From JAWPMT01 sp965229785 (GTDB taxonomy: Bacteria > Bacteroidota > Bacteroidia > Cytophagales > Cyclobacteriaceae), in NCBI GenBank assembly GCA_965229785.1, contig CBDDJS010000001.1, positions 7,440,001 through 7,504,000 of the forward strand: 64,000 nucleotides of DNA, written 5' to 3'. The position numbers and the translations under genes are program-made. Position 1 is the stretch's first letter. The number at the start of each line of letters is the position of its first letter. Below are positions 16,857 through 26,100 of this stretch, piece by piece. A model generated the notes under the pieces. That model saw only the letters and a list, made by a program, of their open reading frames with translations. It was not told where the DNA came from and ran no database searches.

Positions 16857-17561
16857 TTATTTTATTAAAGTACCAATTTTTTCGCCTGCAGTAAGCCTTT
16901 CCAGGTTTCCAGGGCGATTCATATCAAAAATGATAATTGGCAGGTCGTTTTCCTTACAGAGGGTAAATGCAGTCATATCCATTACACTCAGCCCTTTTTC
17001 ATATACCTCTTCGAACGAGATGTTTTCATATTTAGTCGCTGAAGGGTCTTTTTCAGGATCGGCAGTATATACACCATCTACCCGTGTGCCTTTCAGTACT
17101 ACCTCGGCTTCTATTTCTATAGCTCTTAAACTTGCCGTAGAATCGGTAGTGAAGTAGGGATTTCCCAATCCCGCACCGAAAATTACGATCCTGCCCTTTT
17201 CCAGGTGTCTGATCGCCCTCCGTCGAATAAAAGGTTCACATACCTTTTCCATTTCCAGGCCACTCATTAATCGGGTATACATGCCATTTTTTTCCAGGGA
17301 GCTCTGCAGTGCCATGGCATTGATAACCGTGGCCAACATACCCATGTAATCTCCCTGTACCCGATCAATTCCGGCACTTTCAGCCTGTACACCGCGGAAG
17401 ATATTTCCACCTCCGATGACAATCGCAAGCTCTACTCCTTTGTCATGTACTTTTTTGATTTCTTTCGCGTATTGATCCAGTCGATTTGCATCAATTCCGA
17501 ACTGCTGGTCACCCATCAAGGCCTCGCCGCTAAGCTTAAGAAGTAGTCTTTTATATTTCAT
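16857..17561 (-). CDS. pyrH: UMP kinase
   Basis: A 234-residue amino-acid-kinase-fold enzyme that makes UDP from UMP. Seen are LKLSGEALMG at the start, IVIGGGNIFRG, GDYMGMLATVINAMAL, GAGLGNPYFTTDSTASLRA and VYTADPEKDP. It is the first gene of the pyrH-frr unit. A -7 box lies about 29 bases upstream. Confidence 0.97.
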   Translation of the reverse strand: MKYKRLLLKLSGEALMGDQQFGIDANRLDQYAKEIKKVHDKGVELAIVIGGGNIFRGVQAESAGIDRVQGDYMGMLATVINAMALQSSLEKNGMYTRLMSGLEMEKVCEPFIRRRAIRHLEKGRIVIFGAGLGNPYFTTDSTASLRAIEIEAEVVLKGTRVDGVYTADPEKDPSATKYENISFEEVYEKGLSVMDMTAFTLCKENDLPIIIFDMNRPGNLERLTAGEKIGTLIK

Positions 17562-17589
17562 ACAGAACTTGGGAGGAAAATCTCGGGCA

Positions 17590-17597
17590 CAAATATA
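17590..17597 (-). promoter_or_regulatory. Probable -7 element of pyrH-frr
   Basis: On the minus strand the sequence is TATATTTG, an exact TAnnTTTG match, about 29 bases before the pyrH ATG. No clear TTG is seen at -33. Confidence 0.5.
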
Positions 17598-17628
17598 TAA
17601 TTAGTTGGCACTATGGCTTTTTGTAAGA

Positions 17629-18120
17629 TCAGAATTTGATCAATGTGTCATTCTTTTGAACTACCGCCCCGGGTGTGGCGACAATTTCAGTGACGATAGC
17701 AGGAGAAGTAGCACGAATGATATTCTCCATCTTCATGGCCTCTAATATCAAGATGGGGTCATTTATGTCGATTTCCTGTCCTTCCTTTACTAAAATGTCG
17801 ATGATGGTACCCGGCATCGGAGCTTTTATTTCTGAAATGGTGCTCTTTGCATCTTCGTGGTACCCGATTTTTTCGAATAAATCAGCAAGACGTTCACGTT
17901 TTTCAATTTTTATTTCGACTCCATCGACATTTAATATTCGGTACCCAGGCGCCTCTTCCACCACCCAGATCTCGAAGTTTTTGTGACCATTTGAGACCAC
18001 CGCATGATTACCCTCAAGAGATAATAACTGCACAGATTGATCAGATTCAAAGATTTTTGCCGTCTTTTCTTCAAGATCGACTTTATAGTTTTTTTGATTC
18101 GAAGTGTATGAGTATGACAT
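17629..18120 (-). CDS. Biotin carboxyl carrier protein of an acyl-CoA carboxylase
   Basis: A 163-residue protein. The last 70 residues form a biotinyl domain with PMPGTIIDILVKEGQEI and the attachment motif EAMKM, in which K130 is the biotinylated lysine. The first 95 residues resemble the BT-type linker region found in the alpha subunits of propionyl-CoA or acetyl-CoA carboxylases. It would carry CO2 between a biotin carboxylase (not in this window) and a carboxyltransferase such as the one at 59882-61465. The ligase is at 6768-7529. The exact acyl-CoA substrate is not evident. Confidence 0.85.
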   Translation of the reverse strand: MSYSYTSNQKNYKVDLEEKTAKIFESDQSVQLLSLEGNHAVVSNGHKNFEIWVVEEAPGYRILNVDGVEIKIEKRERLADLFEKIGYHEDAKSTISEIKAPMPGTIIDILVKEGQEIDINDPILILEAMKMENIIRATSPAIVTEIVATPGAVVQKNDTLIKF

Positions 18121-18157
18121 ATTTAGATCATTATAAATGAGTGCTTAAGAGAAAGAT

Positions 18158-18165
18158 CAAAAATA
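18158..18165 (-). promoter_or_regulatory. Possible -7 element of the biotin carrier gene
   Basis: Reads TATTTTTG on the minus strand (TAnnTTTG), about 37 bases before the ATG. The area is A/T-rich and no good -33 box is seen, so this could be chance. Confidence 0.35.
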
Positions 18166-18201
18166 TTTATTCAAGAATTTAAATCAGTATTGGATTCAAA
18201 A

Positions 18202-18232
18202 TTTGATTAAAATAAAAATCCATATAATTTTG
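18202..18232 (+). promoter_or_regulatory. Promoter of the tRNA-Tyr/Gly/Thr-tuf unit
   Basis: The -33 box TTTG (18202-18205), a 19-base spacer and the -7 box TAATTTTG (18225-18232) match the Bacteroidota consensus. The start region reads CAATCCCTTTTTC. A complementary GAAAAAGGAT follows within 20 bases, so the 5' end of the transcript can fold into a hairpin ahead of tRNA-Tyr. Confidence 0.8.
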
Positions 18233-18271
18233 CAATCCCTTTTTCGCACATGTAGAAAAAGGATGTTCTTT

Positions 18272-18354
18272 GGGGGGATACCAAAGCGGCCAACTGGGGC
18301 AGACTGTAAATCTGCTGACTTATGTCTTCGTAGGTTCGAATCCTGCTCCCCCCA
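18272..18354 (+). tRNA. tRNA-Tyr (GTA)
   Basis: An 83-base tRNA with a long variable arm. The acceptor stem is GGGGGGA / TCCCCCC with discriminator A; the anticodon GTA is at 18306-18308, and the T arm is GTAGGTTCGAATCCTGC. CCA is not encoded. First gene of the tRNA-tuf unit. Confidence 0.97.
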
Positions 18355-18421
18355 CGTATTGAGGAAGTAATTATGAAGGTGTTGCTCTGAAAAGAGACGG
18401 CATCTGATCGTAAAGAAAAAA

Positions 18422-18494
18422 GCGGGTGTAGCTCAGTTGGTAGAGCGACAGCCTTCCAAGCTGTAGGTCGCCGGTTCGAACCTGGTCACCCGCT
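18422..18494 (+). tRNA. tRNA-Gly (TCC)
   Basis: A 73-base tRNA. The acceptor stem is GCGGGTG / CACCCGC, the anticodon loop CTTCCAA gives TCC, and the T loop is GGTTCGAACC. CCA is not encoded. It follows tRNA-Tyr after 67 bases. Confidence 0.97.
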
Positions 18495-18617
18495 CAATTT
18501 TTCGTTCAGGTAAGCTGTAGAGTAATTCTCGACACTTGATTCCTTGATCTGTTTTTATTTCAGGTCAATGCCATCTTTCTTTCTCCTATAAGAGGTAAGG
18601 GGAGGCGATTCCTGCAA

Positions 18618-18689
18618 GCCGACGTAGCTCAGGGGTAGAGCGCTTCCTTGGTAAGGAAGAGGTCACGGGTTCAATTCCCGTCGTTGGCT
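18618..18689 (+). tRNA. tRNA-Thr (GGT)
   Basis: A 72-base tRNA. The acceptor stem is GCCGACG / CGTTGGC with one G-T pair, the anticodon loop TTGGTAA gives GGT, and the T loop is GGTTCAATTCC. CCA is not encoded. The 123 bases between it and tRNA-Gly hold nothing I can name. It lies 71 bases before tuf. Confidence 0.97.
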
Positions 18690-18760
18690 CTTAAAAGCAC
18701 TTTAGAAGAATTATTTAGAATTTATATAAGACTAATTTTAAAAACCGAGGATTATCAAAT

Positions 18761-19948
18761 ATGGCAAAAGAAACCTTTGATCGTTCCAAACCACACGTAA
18801 ATATCGGTACTATTGGTCACGTAGATCACGGAAAAACTACGTTGACTGCTGCTATTTCTTCAGTACTAGCGGGCAAAGGCCTTGCAGAGCAAAAAGATTT
18901 CTCTGCGATTGATAATGCTCCGGAAGAAAAAGAAAGAGGTATCACTATCAATACTTCTCACATTGAGTACCAAACTGACGCAAGACACTATGCACACGTA
19001 GATTGTCCTGGTCACGCTGACTATGTGAAGAACATGGTTACGGGAGCAGCGCAAATGGACGGTGCGATCATCGTAGTGGCTGCTACTGACGGTCCTATGC
19101 CTCAAACAAGAGAGCACATCCTGCTTTCTCGTCAGGTAGGTGTACCTGCATTGGTTGTATTCATGAACAAAGTTGACCTTGTAGATGATGAGGAGCTTTT
19201 GGAACTAGTAGAAATGGAAATCAGAGAATTGCTTTCTGATTACGATTTCCCAGGTGATGACATTCCTGTTATCCAGGGTTCTGCTCTTGGCGCATTGAAC
19301 GGCGAAGCTGAGTGGGTAGCTAAAGTTGAAGAATTGATGAACGCTGTCGATGAGTACATTCCTCTTCCTGAGCGATTGATCGACAAAGACTTCTTGATGC
19401 CTGTTGAAGATGTATTCTCTATCACTGGTCGAGGTACTGTAGCAACTGGTAGAATCGAAAGAGGTGTAATCAACTCTGGAGATGCAGTGGACATCATCGG
19501 AATGGGTGCAGAAGATCTTAAGTCTACTGTAACTGGTGTTGAGATGTTTAGAAAGATTCTTGACAGAGGTGAAGCTGGTGATAACGTAGGTCTTCTTCTT
19601 AGAGGTATTGAGAAAACTGAGATCAGAAGAGGTATGATTATCTGTAAGCCTGGTTCAGTAACTCCTCACGCTCACTTCAAAGCAGAGGTTTATGTGTTGT
19701 CAAAAGAAGAAGGTGGACGTCATACTCCTTTCTTTAACAAGTATCGTCCTCAGTTCTACTTGAGAACAACTGACGTGACTGGCGAAATCATGCTCCCTGA
19801 TACGGTTGAAATGGTAATGCCTGGTGATAACGTTACTATTGAAGTTAAGTTGATCAACCCTGTTGCTCTTGAAAAAGGTCTGCGATTCGCGATCAGAGAG
19901 GGTGGTAGAACCGTAGGTTCTGGTCAGGTTACTGAGATTCTTGACTAA
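18761..19948 (+). CDS. tuf: Elongation factor Tu
   Basis: A 395-residue GTPase that delivers aminoacyl-tRNA to the ribosome. G1 is GHVDHGKT (19-26), G2 lies in RGITINTSH, G3 is DCPGH, and G4 is NKVDLVDD. Domains II and III follow, ending with REGGRTVGSGQVTEI. It lies in a unit with three tRNAs upstream rather than in the str operon (where fusA is), the usual layout in Bacteroidota. It ends at a strong terminator. Confidence 0.99.
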   Translation: MAKETFDRSKPHVNIGTIGHVDHGKTTLTAAISSVLAGKGLAEQKDFSAIDNAPEEKERGITINTSHIEYQTDARHYAHVDCPGHADYVKNMVTGAAQMDGAIIVVAATDGPMPQTREHILLSRQVGVPALVVFMNKVDLVDDEELLELVEMEIRELLSDYDFPGDDIPVIQGSALGALNGEAEWVAKVEELMNAVDEYIPLPERLIDKDFLMPVEDVFSITGRGTVATGRIERGVINSGDAVDIIGMGAEDLKSTVTGVEMFRKILDRGEAGDNVGLLLRGIEKTEIRRGMIICKPGSVTPHAHFKAEVYVLSKEEGGRHTPFFNKYRPQFYLRTTDVTGEIMLPDTVEMVMPGDNVTIEVKLINPVALEKGLRFAIREGGRTVGSGQVTEILD

Positions 19949-19967
19949 GAAATAAATAATACAATGG

Positions 19968-20000
19968 CGCTCGGAGAATTTCTTCGAGCGTTTTTGTTGT
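19968..20000 (+). terminator. Rho-independent terminator of tuf
   Basis: A 10-bp stem (CGCTCGGAGA / TCTTCGAGCG with one G-T pair) and a 3-base loop are followed by TTTTTGTTGTTTTT. It ends the tRNA-tuf unit before the tRNA-Trp promoter. Confidence 0.85.
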
Positions 20001-20026
20001 TTTTAAGTCATATTCATCTAAATTTG
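19997..20026 (+). promoter_or_regulatory. Promoter of tRNA-Trp-secE-nusG
   Basis: TTG (19997-19999), a 19-base spacer and TAAATTTG (20019-20026). The -33 box lies inside the T tail of the tuf terminator. The start region CAGTCCTTTTTGGGC repeats the sequence seen at the rplC and tRNA-Tyr promoters. Confidence 0.75.
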
Positions 20027-20050
20027 CAGTCCTTTTTGGGCCGCTGTTTT

Positions 20051-20123
20051 ACGGGTGTAGCTCAATTGGTAGAGTAGCGGTCTCCAAAACCGTTGGTTGG
20101 GGGTTCGAGTCCCTCCTCCCGTG
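20051..20123 (+). tRNA. tRNA-Trp (CCA)
   Basis: A 73-base tRNA with anticodon loop CTCCAAA (anticodon CCA) and T loop GGTTCGAGTCC. The acceptor stem ACGGGTG / CTCCCGT has a T-T mismatch at pair 6-67. Discriminator G; CCA is not encoded. It is co-transcribed with secE and nusG, which start 16 bases later. Confidence 0.95.
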
Positions 20124-20139
20124 CATTTATAAAATTATT

Positions 20140-20331
20140 ATGTCGAAGTTAGTAGAGTTCGTAAAAGATTCCTACCAGGAAATGATTAGTAAAGTGTCCT
20201 GGCCAAAATATGCTGACCTGCAAAACAGTTCTATTTTGGTGCTTGTTGCTTCACTGATTTTCGCCTTATTTATAGGAGCGATCGATTACGGTTTCGACAA
20301 TTTGCTTACCTGGTTCTACAACGAGTTCTAA
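20140..20331 (+). CDS. secE: Preprotein translocase subunit SecE
   Basis: A 63-residue inner-membrane protein that clamps SecY in the export channel. It has the amphipathic start KDSYQEMISKVSWPKYADLQ and a single membrane helix (about 30-52, SILVLVASLIFALFIGAI). The short one-helix form is usual outside gamma-proteobacteria. It lies between tRNA-Trp and nusG, as in most bacteria. Confidence 0.95.
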   Translation: MSKLVEFVKDSYQEMISKVSWPKYADLQNSSILVLVASLIFALFIGAIDYGFDNLLTWFYNEF

Positions 20332-20337
20332 GATATC

Positions 20338-20895
20338 ATGGCTGAATATAAGTGGTATGTCGTTAGAGCCGTAAGCGGTCAAGAAAAGAAGGTAAAAACT
20401 TACCTTGAAAACGAGATTTCCAGAAGAAAGATGGAGGAAGCCATTCCTCAGGTTCTAATTCCTTCGGAGAAGGTATATGAAATGAGAAATGGTAAGAAAA
20501 GAGTGCGTGAAAGAAACTTCTTTCCGGGCTATATTCTTGTTTCCGCAGATCTGACCATCGGGGAGTCTCAACATGTTATCACTGAAATCCCTGGAGTAAT
20601 AGGCTTCCTGGGTGCCGGGGGCATGGGTGCTTCCAAAGATCCGGTACCGCTACGCCAGAATGAAGTGAACCGAATACTCGGAAAAGTCGACGAGATCGAA
20701 GAGTATGAGGAGAAATTGGATACTCCTTTTATAGTAGGGGAATCTGTCAAAGTAATGGATGGACCATTCAGTGGGTTCACAGGTACAGTGGAAGAGGTGT
20801 TTGAGGATCGCAAGAAACTTAATGTTACGGTTAAGATTTTTGGAAGGAATACACCTGTAGAACTCAATTATATTCAAGTAGAAAAACAGGATTAA
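20338..20895 (+). CDS. nusG: Transcription termination/antitermination protein NusG
   Basis: A 185-residue factor that binds RNA polymerase and links it to the ribosome or Rho. The NGN domain runs from KWYVVRAVSGQEKKVKTYL to about residue 110, with RNFFPGYILV. The KOW domain holds GESVKVMDGPFSGFTGTVEE (about 128-147). It starts 6 bases after secE and precedes rplK. Confidence 0.97.
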   Translation: MAEYKWYVVRAVSGQEKKVKTYLENEISRRKMEEAIPQVLIPSEKVYEMRNGKKRVRERNFFPGYILVSADLTIGESQHVITEIPGVIGFLGAGGMGASKDPVPLRQNEVNRILGKVDEIEEYEEKLDTPFIVGESVKVMDGPFSGFTGTVEEVFEDRKKLNVTVKIFGRNTPVELNYIQVEKQD

Positions 20896-20902
20896 AAAGA
20901 CG

Positions 20903-21343
20903 ATGGCAAAGGAAATATCCGGTTATCTGAAATTGCAAGTAAGGGGTGGAGCCGCAAATCCATCACCACCGGTAGGCCCGGCGTTGGGAGCGAAAGGTCT
21001 CAACATCATGGAATTCTGCAAGCAATTTAATGCACGTACGCAGGAAAAGCAAGGCCAATTGCTGCCGGTTTTGATTACTATTTATGCGGACAAGTCTTTT
21101 GACTTTGTTATCAAGACCCCTCCTGCAGCAGTAATGATCATGGAAGCCACCAAGTTGAAGAAAGGTTCTCCTGAGCCTAACCGAAACAAGGTAGGATCAA
21201 TCTCCTGGGATCAGATTAAAGAGATCGCTGAAGTGAAAATGCCTGATTTGAATGCATTTGAAGTTGAGTCAGCGATGAGAATGGTAGCTGGTACTGCCAG
21301 AAGTATGGGTGTAAAAGTTTCAGGTACAGCTCCTTGGAGCTAA
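20903..21343 (+). CDS. rplK: 50S ribosomal protein L11
   Basis: A 146-residue protein of the GTPase-associated centre on 23S rRNA. Seen are KLQVRGGAANPSPPVGPALG, GLNIMEFCKQFN, FVIKTPPAAVM and the C-terminal GTARSMGVKVSG. It lies 7 bases after nusG and 12 before rplA. Confidence 0.98.
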   Translation: MAKEISGYLKLQVRGGAANPSPPVGPALGAKGLNIMEFCKQFNARTQEKQGQLLPVLITIYADKSFDFVIKTPPAAVMIMEATKLKKGSPEPNRNKVGSISWDQIKEIAEVKMPDLNAFEVESAMRMVAGTARSMGVKVSGTAPWS

Positions 21344-21355
21344 AACAAGACATTG

Positions 21356-22054
21356 ATGGGTAAGCTAACCAAGAATCAAAAAGCAGCCTTAGAGAGATAC
21401 GATGCTACGAAAGAGTATTCTCTTGAAGAAGCTGCTCAGATCGTAAAAGACATTACGTTCACAAAATTTGATGCATCAGTTGATCTTGATGTGAGACTGG
21501 GTGTAGATCCAAGAAAAGCAGACCAAATGGTACGTGGCGTAGTTTCATTGCCTCACGGTATTGGAAAAGACGTTACTGTGCTTGTGCTTTGTACACCTGA
21601 TAAGGAAGAAGAAGCTAAAGCTGCCGGTGCAGATCACGTTGGTCTTGACGATTATATCAGCAAGATCGAAGGTGGATGGACTGACATTGATGTGATCATC
21701 ACTATGCCTACAGTAATGGCGAAGGTGGGTAAATTAGGTCGGGTATTAGGACCTAGAGGCTTGATGCCTAACCCTAAGTCAGGAACAGTGACCATGGATA
21801 TCGCAAAAGCGGTAAAAGAGGTAAAGGCTGGTAAGATCGATTTCAAAGTAGACAAATTTGGAATCATTCATACGAGCATTGGAAAAGCTTCTTTTGATGC
21901 AGAGAAGTTGAAGGATAACGCACTTGAAATGATCAACACGATCAATAAGCTGAAGCCTTCATCTGCAAAAGGAACGTATGTTAAATCAATTCACTTGTCC
22001 TCTACCATGAGTACTGGTGTATCAATCGATAAAGCTAGTGTCCCTGGCGCATAA
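21356..22054 (+). CDS. rplA: 50S ribosomal protein L1
   Basis: A 232-residue protein of the mobile L1 stalk that binds 23S rRNA near the E site. Seen are the family signature TMPTVMAKVGKLGRVLGPRG and MPNPKSGTVT. ATG at 21356 is chosen over a TTG three bases earlier. In other bacteria L1 also represses its own mRNA; no copy of that target was identified here. Confidence 0.97.
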   Translation: MGKLTKNQKAALERYDATKEYSLEEAAQIVKDITFTKFDASVDLDVRLGVDPRKADQMVRGVVSLPHGIGKDVTVLVLCTPDKEEEAKAAGADHVGLDDYISKIEGGWTDIDVIITMPTVMAKVGKLGRVLGPRGLMPNPKSGTVTMDIAKAVKEVKAGKIDFKVDKFGIIHTSIGKASFDAEKLKDNALEMINTINKLKPSSAKGTYVKSIHLSSTMSTGVSIDKASVPGA

Positions 22055-22057
22055 GTT

Positions 22058-22585
22058 ATGACAAGAGAAGAGAAAGCACAGATTATAGCTGAGCTTACGG
22101 ACAAGCTCAACGAAAATAGTCACTTCTATATCACAGATACTTCTGGATTAACAGTGGCTGAAGTAAATAAATTTCGAGGAATGTGTTTCAAAGAAGGTGT
22201 AGAATACCGGATCGTGAAGAACACATTGATTCAAAAAGCGCTGGAAAACCTCGAAGCGGATTACACAGAAATGTTTGATGTCCTTAAAGGGACTTCCGGG
22301 ATCATGTTCTCCATGGAGAACGGTAAAGCTCCTGCGAAGATCATCAAAGATTTCAAGAAAGCTGATCCGGAACAGCGCCCTGCGTTTAAGGCTGCTTCCA
22401 TAGATACAGATATATTTTTAGGAGAAGACCAACTTGAAGCCCTTACTAAGATCAAATCTAAGCAAGAGCTCATTGGAGACGTCCTTACCCTGTTGCAATC
22501 CCCTGCGAAGAATGTTATTTCTGCACTTCAGAGTGGAGAATCCAAACTAGCGGGTATTGTTAAAACACTTTCAGAAAAAGAATAA
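22058..22585 (+). CDS. rplJ: 50S ribosomal protein L10
   Basis: A 175-residue protein that anchors L7/L12 dimers to the ribosome. The start MTREEKAQIIAELTDKL, the segment YITDTSGLTVAEVNKFRG and VKNTLIQKAL fit the family, and a C-terminal helix binds L12. It starts 3 bases after rplA, so no separate leader is present. Confidence 0.97.
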   Translation: MTREEKAQIIAELTDKLNENSHFYITDTSGLTVAEVNKFRGMCFKEGVEYRIVKNTLIQKALENLEADYTEMFDVLKGTSGIMFSMENGKAPAKIIKDFKKADPEQRPAFKAASIDTDIFLGEDQLEALTKIKSKQELIGDVLTLLQSPAKNVISALQSGESKLAGIVKTLSEKE

Positions 22586-22615
22586 AAATTAAGCGAACAA
22601 AAAAGATCTAGAATA

Positions 22616-22999
22616 ATGGCGGATTTAAAAGAATTTGCAGAACAGCTTGTTAACCTTAGTGTTAAGGATGTAAACGAGCTAGCTAATATCCTTAAAGAGG
22701 AGTACGGTATCGAGCCTGCAGCAGCAGCAGCTCCTGTAATGGTAGCTGGAGCAGCCGGCGGAGACGGTGACGGTGGTGCTGAAGAGAAAACTGAGTTTGA
22801 TGTAATCTTGAAAGCAGCTGGAGCTTCTAAGCTTGCTGTTGTTAAGCTTGTGAAAGAACTTTCAGGACTTGGTTTGAAAGATGCCAAAGAATTGGTAGAT
22901 AGTGCTCCTAAGCCTGTTAAAGAAGGAGTAGCGAAAGATGAAGCTGAGGCCATTAAAAAGCAGCTTGAAGAAGCTGGCGCTGAAGTCGAATTAAAGTAA
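22616..22999 (+). CDS. rplL: 50S ribosomal protein L7/L12
   Basis: A 127-residue stalk protein that recruits translation GTPases. It has an N-terminal dimer helix (LKEFAEQLVNLSVKDVNELA), an Ala/Gly-rich hinge (about 36-55) and the C-terminal domain EKTEFDVILKAAGASKLAVV ... GLKDAKELVDSAPK. The hinge is codon-repetitive (GCA runs). It lies 30 bases after rplJ and is followed by a hairpin before rpoB. Confidence 0.98.
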   Translation: MADLKEFAEQLVNLSVKDVNELANILKEEYGIEPAAAAAPVMVAGAAGGDGDGGAEEKTEFDVILKAAGASKLAVVKLVKELSGLGLKDAKELVDSAPKPVKEGVAKDEAEAIKKQLEEAGAEVELK

Positions 23000-23021
23000 T
23001 CGCACGACATATTTTAAATAT

Positions 23022-23062
23022 AAGACCTGGCTCCCGGCCTCAAATCGGGATCAGGTCTTTTC
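23022..23062 (+). terminator. Terminator or attenuator between rplL and rpoB
   Basis: The stem AAGACCTG / CAGGTCTT encloses a second stem TCCCG / CGGGA and is followed by TTTTCC. It stands in the 118-base gap before rpoB, where no TAnnTTTG box is seen. Partial read-through would set the ratio of L7/L12 to RNA polymerase, as known for E. coli. Confidence 0.7.
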
Positions 23063-23117
23063 CTGTTTGTATCTATTTAGATAGCACAGATTAATTTCTA
23101 ACAAAAAATTGTAAGCC

Positions 23118-26100
23118 TTGGCTAACGTTGTAACAACCAATCGGATCAATTTCTCATCTATAAAATCTGTTATAGATTACCCTGATTTCCTAGATGTACA
23201 ACTTAAGTCGTTTGTCGACTTCTTTCAGTTGGATACGCCTGCTGAAAACCGTGAGACAGAAGGACTTTATAAAGTATTTAAGGAAAACTTCCCCATTACG
23301 GATTCCAGGGAAAACTTCGTCCTTGAATTCATTGATTATACAGTGGATCCGCCGAAATACTCCGTAGAGGAGTGTATTGAGCGAGGGCTTACTTACTCCG
23401 TCCCTTTGAAAGCAAAGCTTCGTCTGCTTTGTAACGATGAGGACAATGAAGATTTTGAAACCATCGAACAAGAAGTGTTCCTTGGTAATATCCCATACAT
23501 GACTGCAAAGGGTTCCTTCGTGATCAATGGAGCAGAACGAGTGATCGTTTCTCAGCTTCACAGATCTCCAGGGGTATTCTTCGCTCAGAGTAAGCACACC
23601 AATGGTACCCTGCTTTACTCCGCGAGGATCATTCCTTTCAAAGGGTCATGGATCGAATTTGCAACAGACGTAAACAACGTTATGTATGCTTACATCGATC
23701 GAAAGAAGAAATTCCCTATCACAACCCTGTTGCGATCCATTGGATACGGTTCAGATAAAGATATTCTAGATCTGTTTGGTCTTTCAGAAGAAATTGAAGC
23801 CAAAGAATCTGAACTTAAGGCAATCGTTGGAAGGCGATTAGCGGCAAGGGTATTGAGAACATGGACAGAGGATTTCGTGGATGAGGATACCGGTGAGGTA
23901 GTTTCTATTGATAGAAACGAGGTGGTCCTTGAGCGGGATTCCATTATTTCCGAGGATGATATTGTGACCATCCTCGATTCCGGATCGAAATCGGTTATTC
24001 TTCACAGAAAGGATGTCAACATCACCGATTACTCGATCATCTATAATACACTTCAGAAAGATAACTCAAACTCTGAGAAAGAAGCAGTTGAGCAGATCTA
24101 TCGTCAGTTGAGGAATACAGAGGCACCTGATGAACAAACAGCACGGGATATTATCCAGAGCTTGTTCTTCAGTGATAAGCGTTATGACCTGGGTGAGGTT
24201 GGTCGATACAGAATCAACAAGAAGCTGGGACTTGAGGTTGGATTTGACAAAAGAGTATTGACGACAGAAGACATCATTCTGATTGTTAAATACCTGATCG
24301 GCCTGATCAATAGTAAAGCGGTAGTTGATGATATTGACCACCTGAGCAACCGACGTGTACGTACGGTAGGCGAGCAGCTTTACTCTCAATTCGGTGTAGG
24401 TCTTGCCAGAATGGCCAGAACCATCCGAGAGAGAATGAATGTTCGTGATAACGAGGATTTCAAACCTGTTGATCTCATCAACGCGAGGACTTTGTCTTCC
24501 GTGATCAACTCGTTCTTCGGAACGAACCAGCTATCTCAGTTCATGGATCAAACCAACCCACTGGCTGAGGTGACTCACAAAAGAAGAATGTCTGCTCTGG
24601 GACCAGGTGGTCTTTCAAGAGAGCGGGCAGGTTTCGAGGTTCGTGACGTTCACTATACGCACTACGGCCGATTGTGTACGATTGAGACGCCTGAAGGTCC
24701 GAACATTGGACTGATCTCTTCTCTTTGTGTACACGCGAAAGTGAATCCTATGGGCTTCATTGAGACTCCATATAGAGAGGTAAATGAAGGTACAGTAGAT
24801 ATGAGTGGTAATGTGAAGTACCTGACTGCCGAGGAAGAGGATACGCACAACATCGCTCAGGCCAATGCACCATTGCAGGATACAGGTGTATTCGTAAACG
24901 ATAAAGTAAAGGCAAGATTCGAGGGCGATTTCCCGGTAGTTGAGCCTACTGAATTGAAATACATGGACGTTGCACCAAACCAGATTGTATCTGTGGCAGC
25001 ATCTATGATCCCGTTCCTGGAACATGATGATGCAAACCGGGCCCTGATGGGATCGAACATGCAGCGTCAGGCAGTTCCACTGTTGCGTCCTCAGGCACCT
25101 ATCGTAGGTACTGGACTGGAACAGCGGGTAGCTTTGGACTCAAGAACACTTGTAGTTGCAGAAGGTGACGGAGAGATTACATACGTTGATGCAGATAGAG
25201 TGACTGTTAAGTATGATCAGTCTGCTAACGAGGAGTTGATCTCATTCGATGATGATATGGTGACTTACGAGTTCATCAAATTCCGTCGAACCAACCAGGA
25301 CACTTGTATCAACCTTCGACCAATCGTAAGAAAAGGTCAGAAAGTAGTGAAAGGACAGCCATTGTCCGAAGGTTTTGCTACGGAAAAAGGTGAATTAGCA
25401 CTTGGAAGGAACCTGCAGGTGGCATACATGCCCTGGCAGGGATACAACTTCGAGGATGCGATTGTAATCTCTGAAAAAGTAGTTCGTGAAGACATCTTTA
25501 CTTCTATTCATATCGATGAGTATGAGTTGGAAGTAAGAGATACGAAACGTGGTGAAGAAGAATTGACTTCTGAGATTCCTAACGTAAGTGAGGAAGCTGT
25601 GAAGAATCTGGATGAAAATGGTATCATCCGGATCGGAGCGGAGATCAAAGAAGGAGATATCCTGATTGGTAAAATCACACCAAAAGGAGAATCAGATCCA
25701 ACTCCTGAAGAGAAGCTATTGAGAGCGATCTTCGGGGACAAGGCAGGGGATGTGAAAGACGCTTCGCTGAAAGCTTCTCCTTCGCTAAGAGGTGTAGTGA
25801 TCGATACCAAATTGTTTGCTCGTCCTAAGAAAGACAAGGATCTGAGAGCTCGCTCCAAGAAAGAAGTCGAAATCCTGAAGGGTACATACAGCAAGCAATT
25901 GTTGGAAGTACGAGCTCAGATGATTGATAAAATGACAGCTCTTTTGGAAGGAAAAGTTTGTCAGGGGATCAAACACAAATTCGGTGAAGAAGTCATGTCG
26001 AAAGGCGTGAAGTTCTCAAGGACGAACATTGAGAATAACTTGTTCCCTCCGAAGAACATTTATCGGGACGAGAGTACATATAACGTACCAGAAGAAGCTA

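Noticed and set aside
18495..18617. Possible small RNA between tRNA-Gly and tRNA-Thr
   Set aside because: No promoter, hairpin-T pattern or known RNA motif is visible; it is most likely processed spacer of the tRNA transcript.
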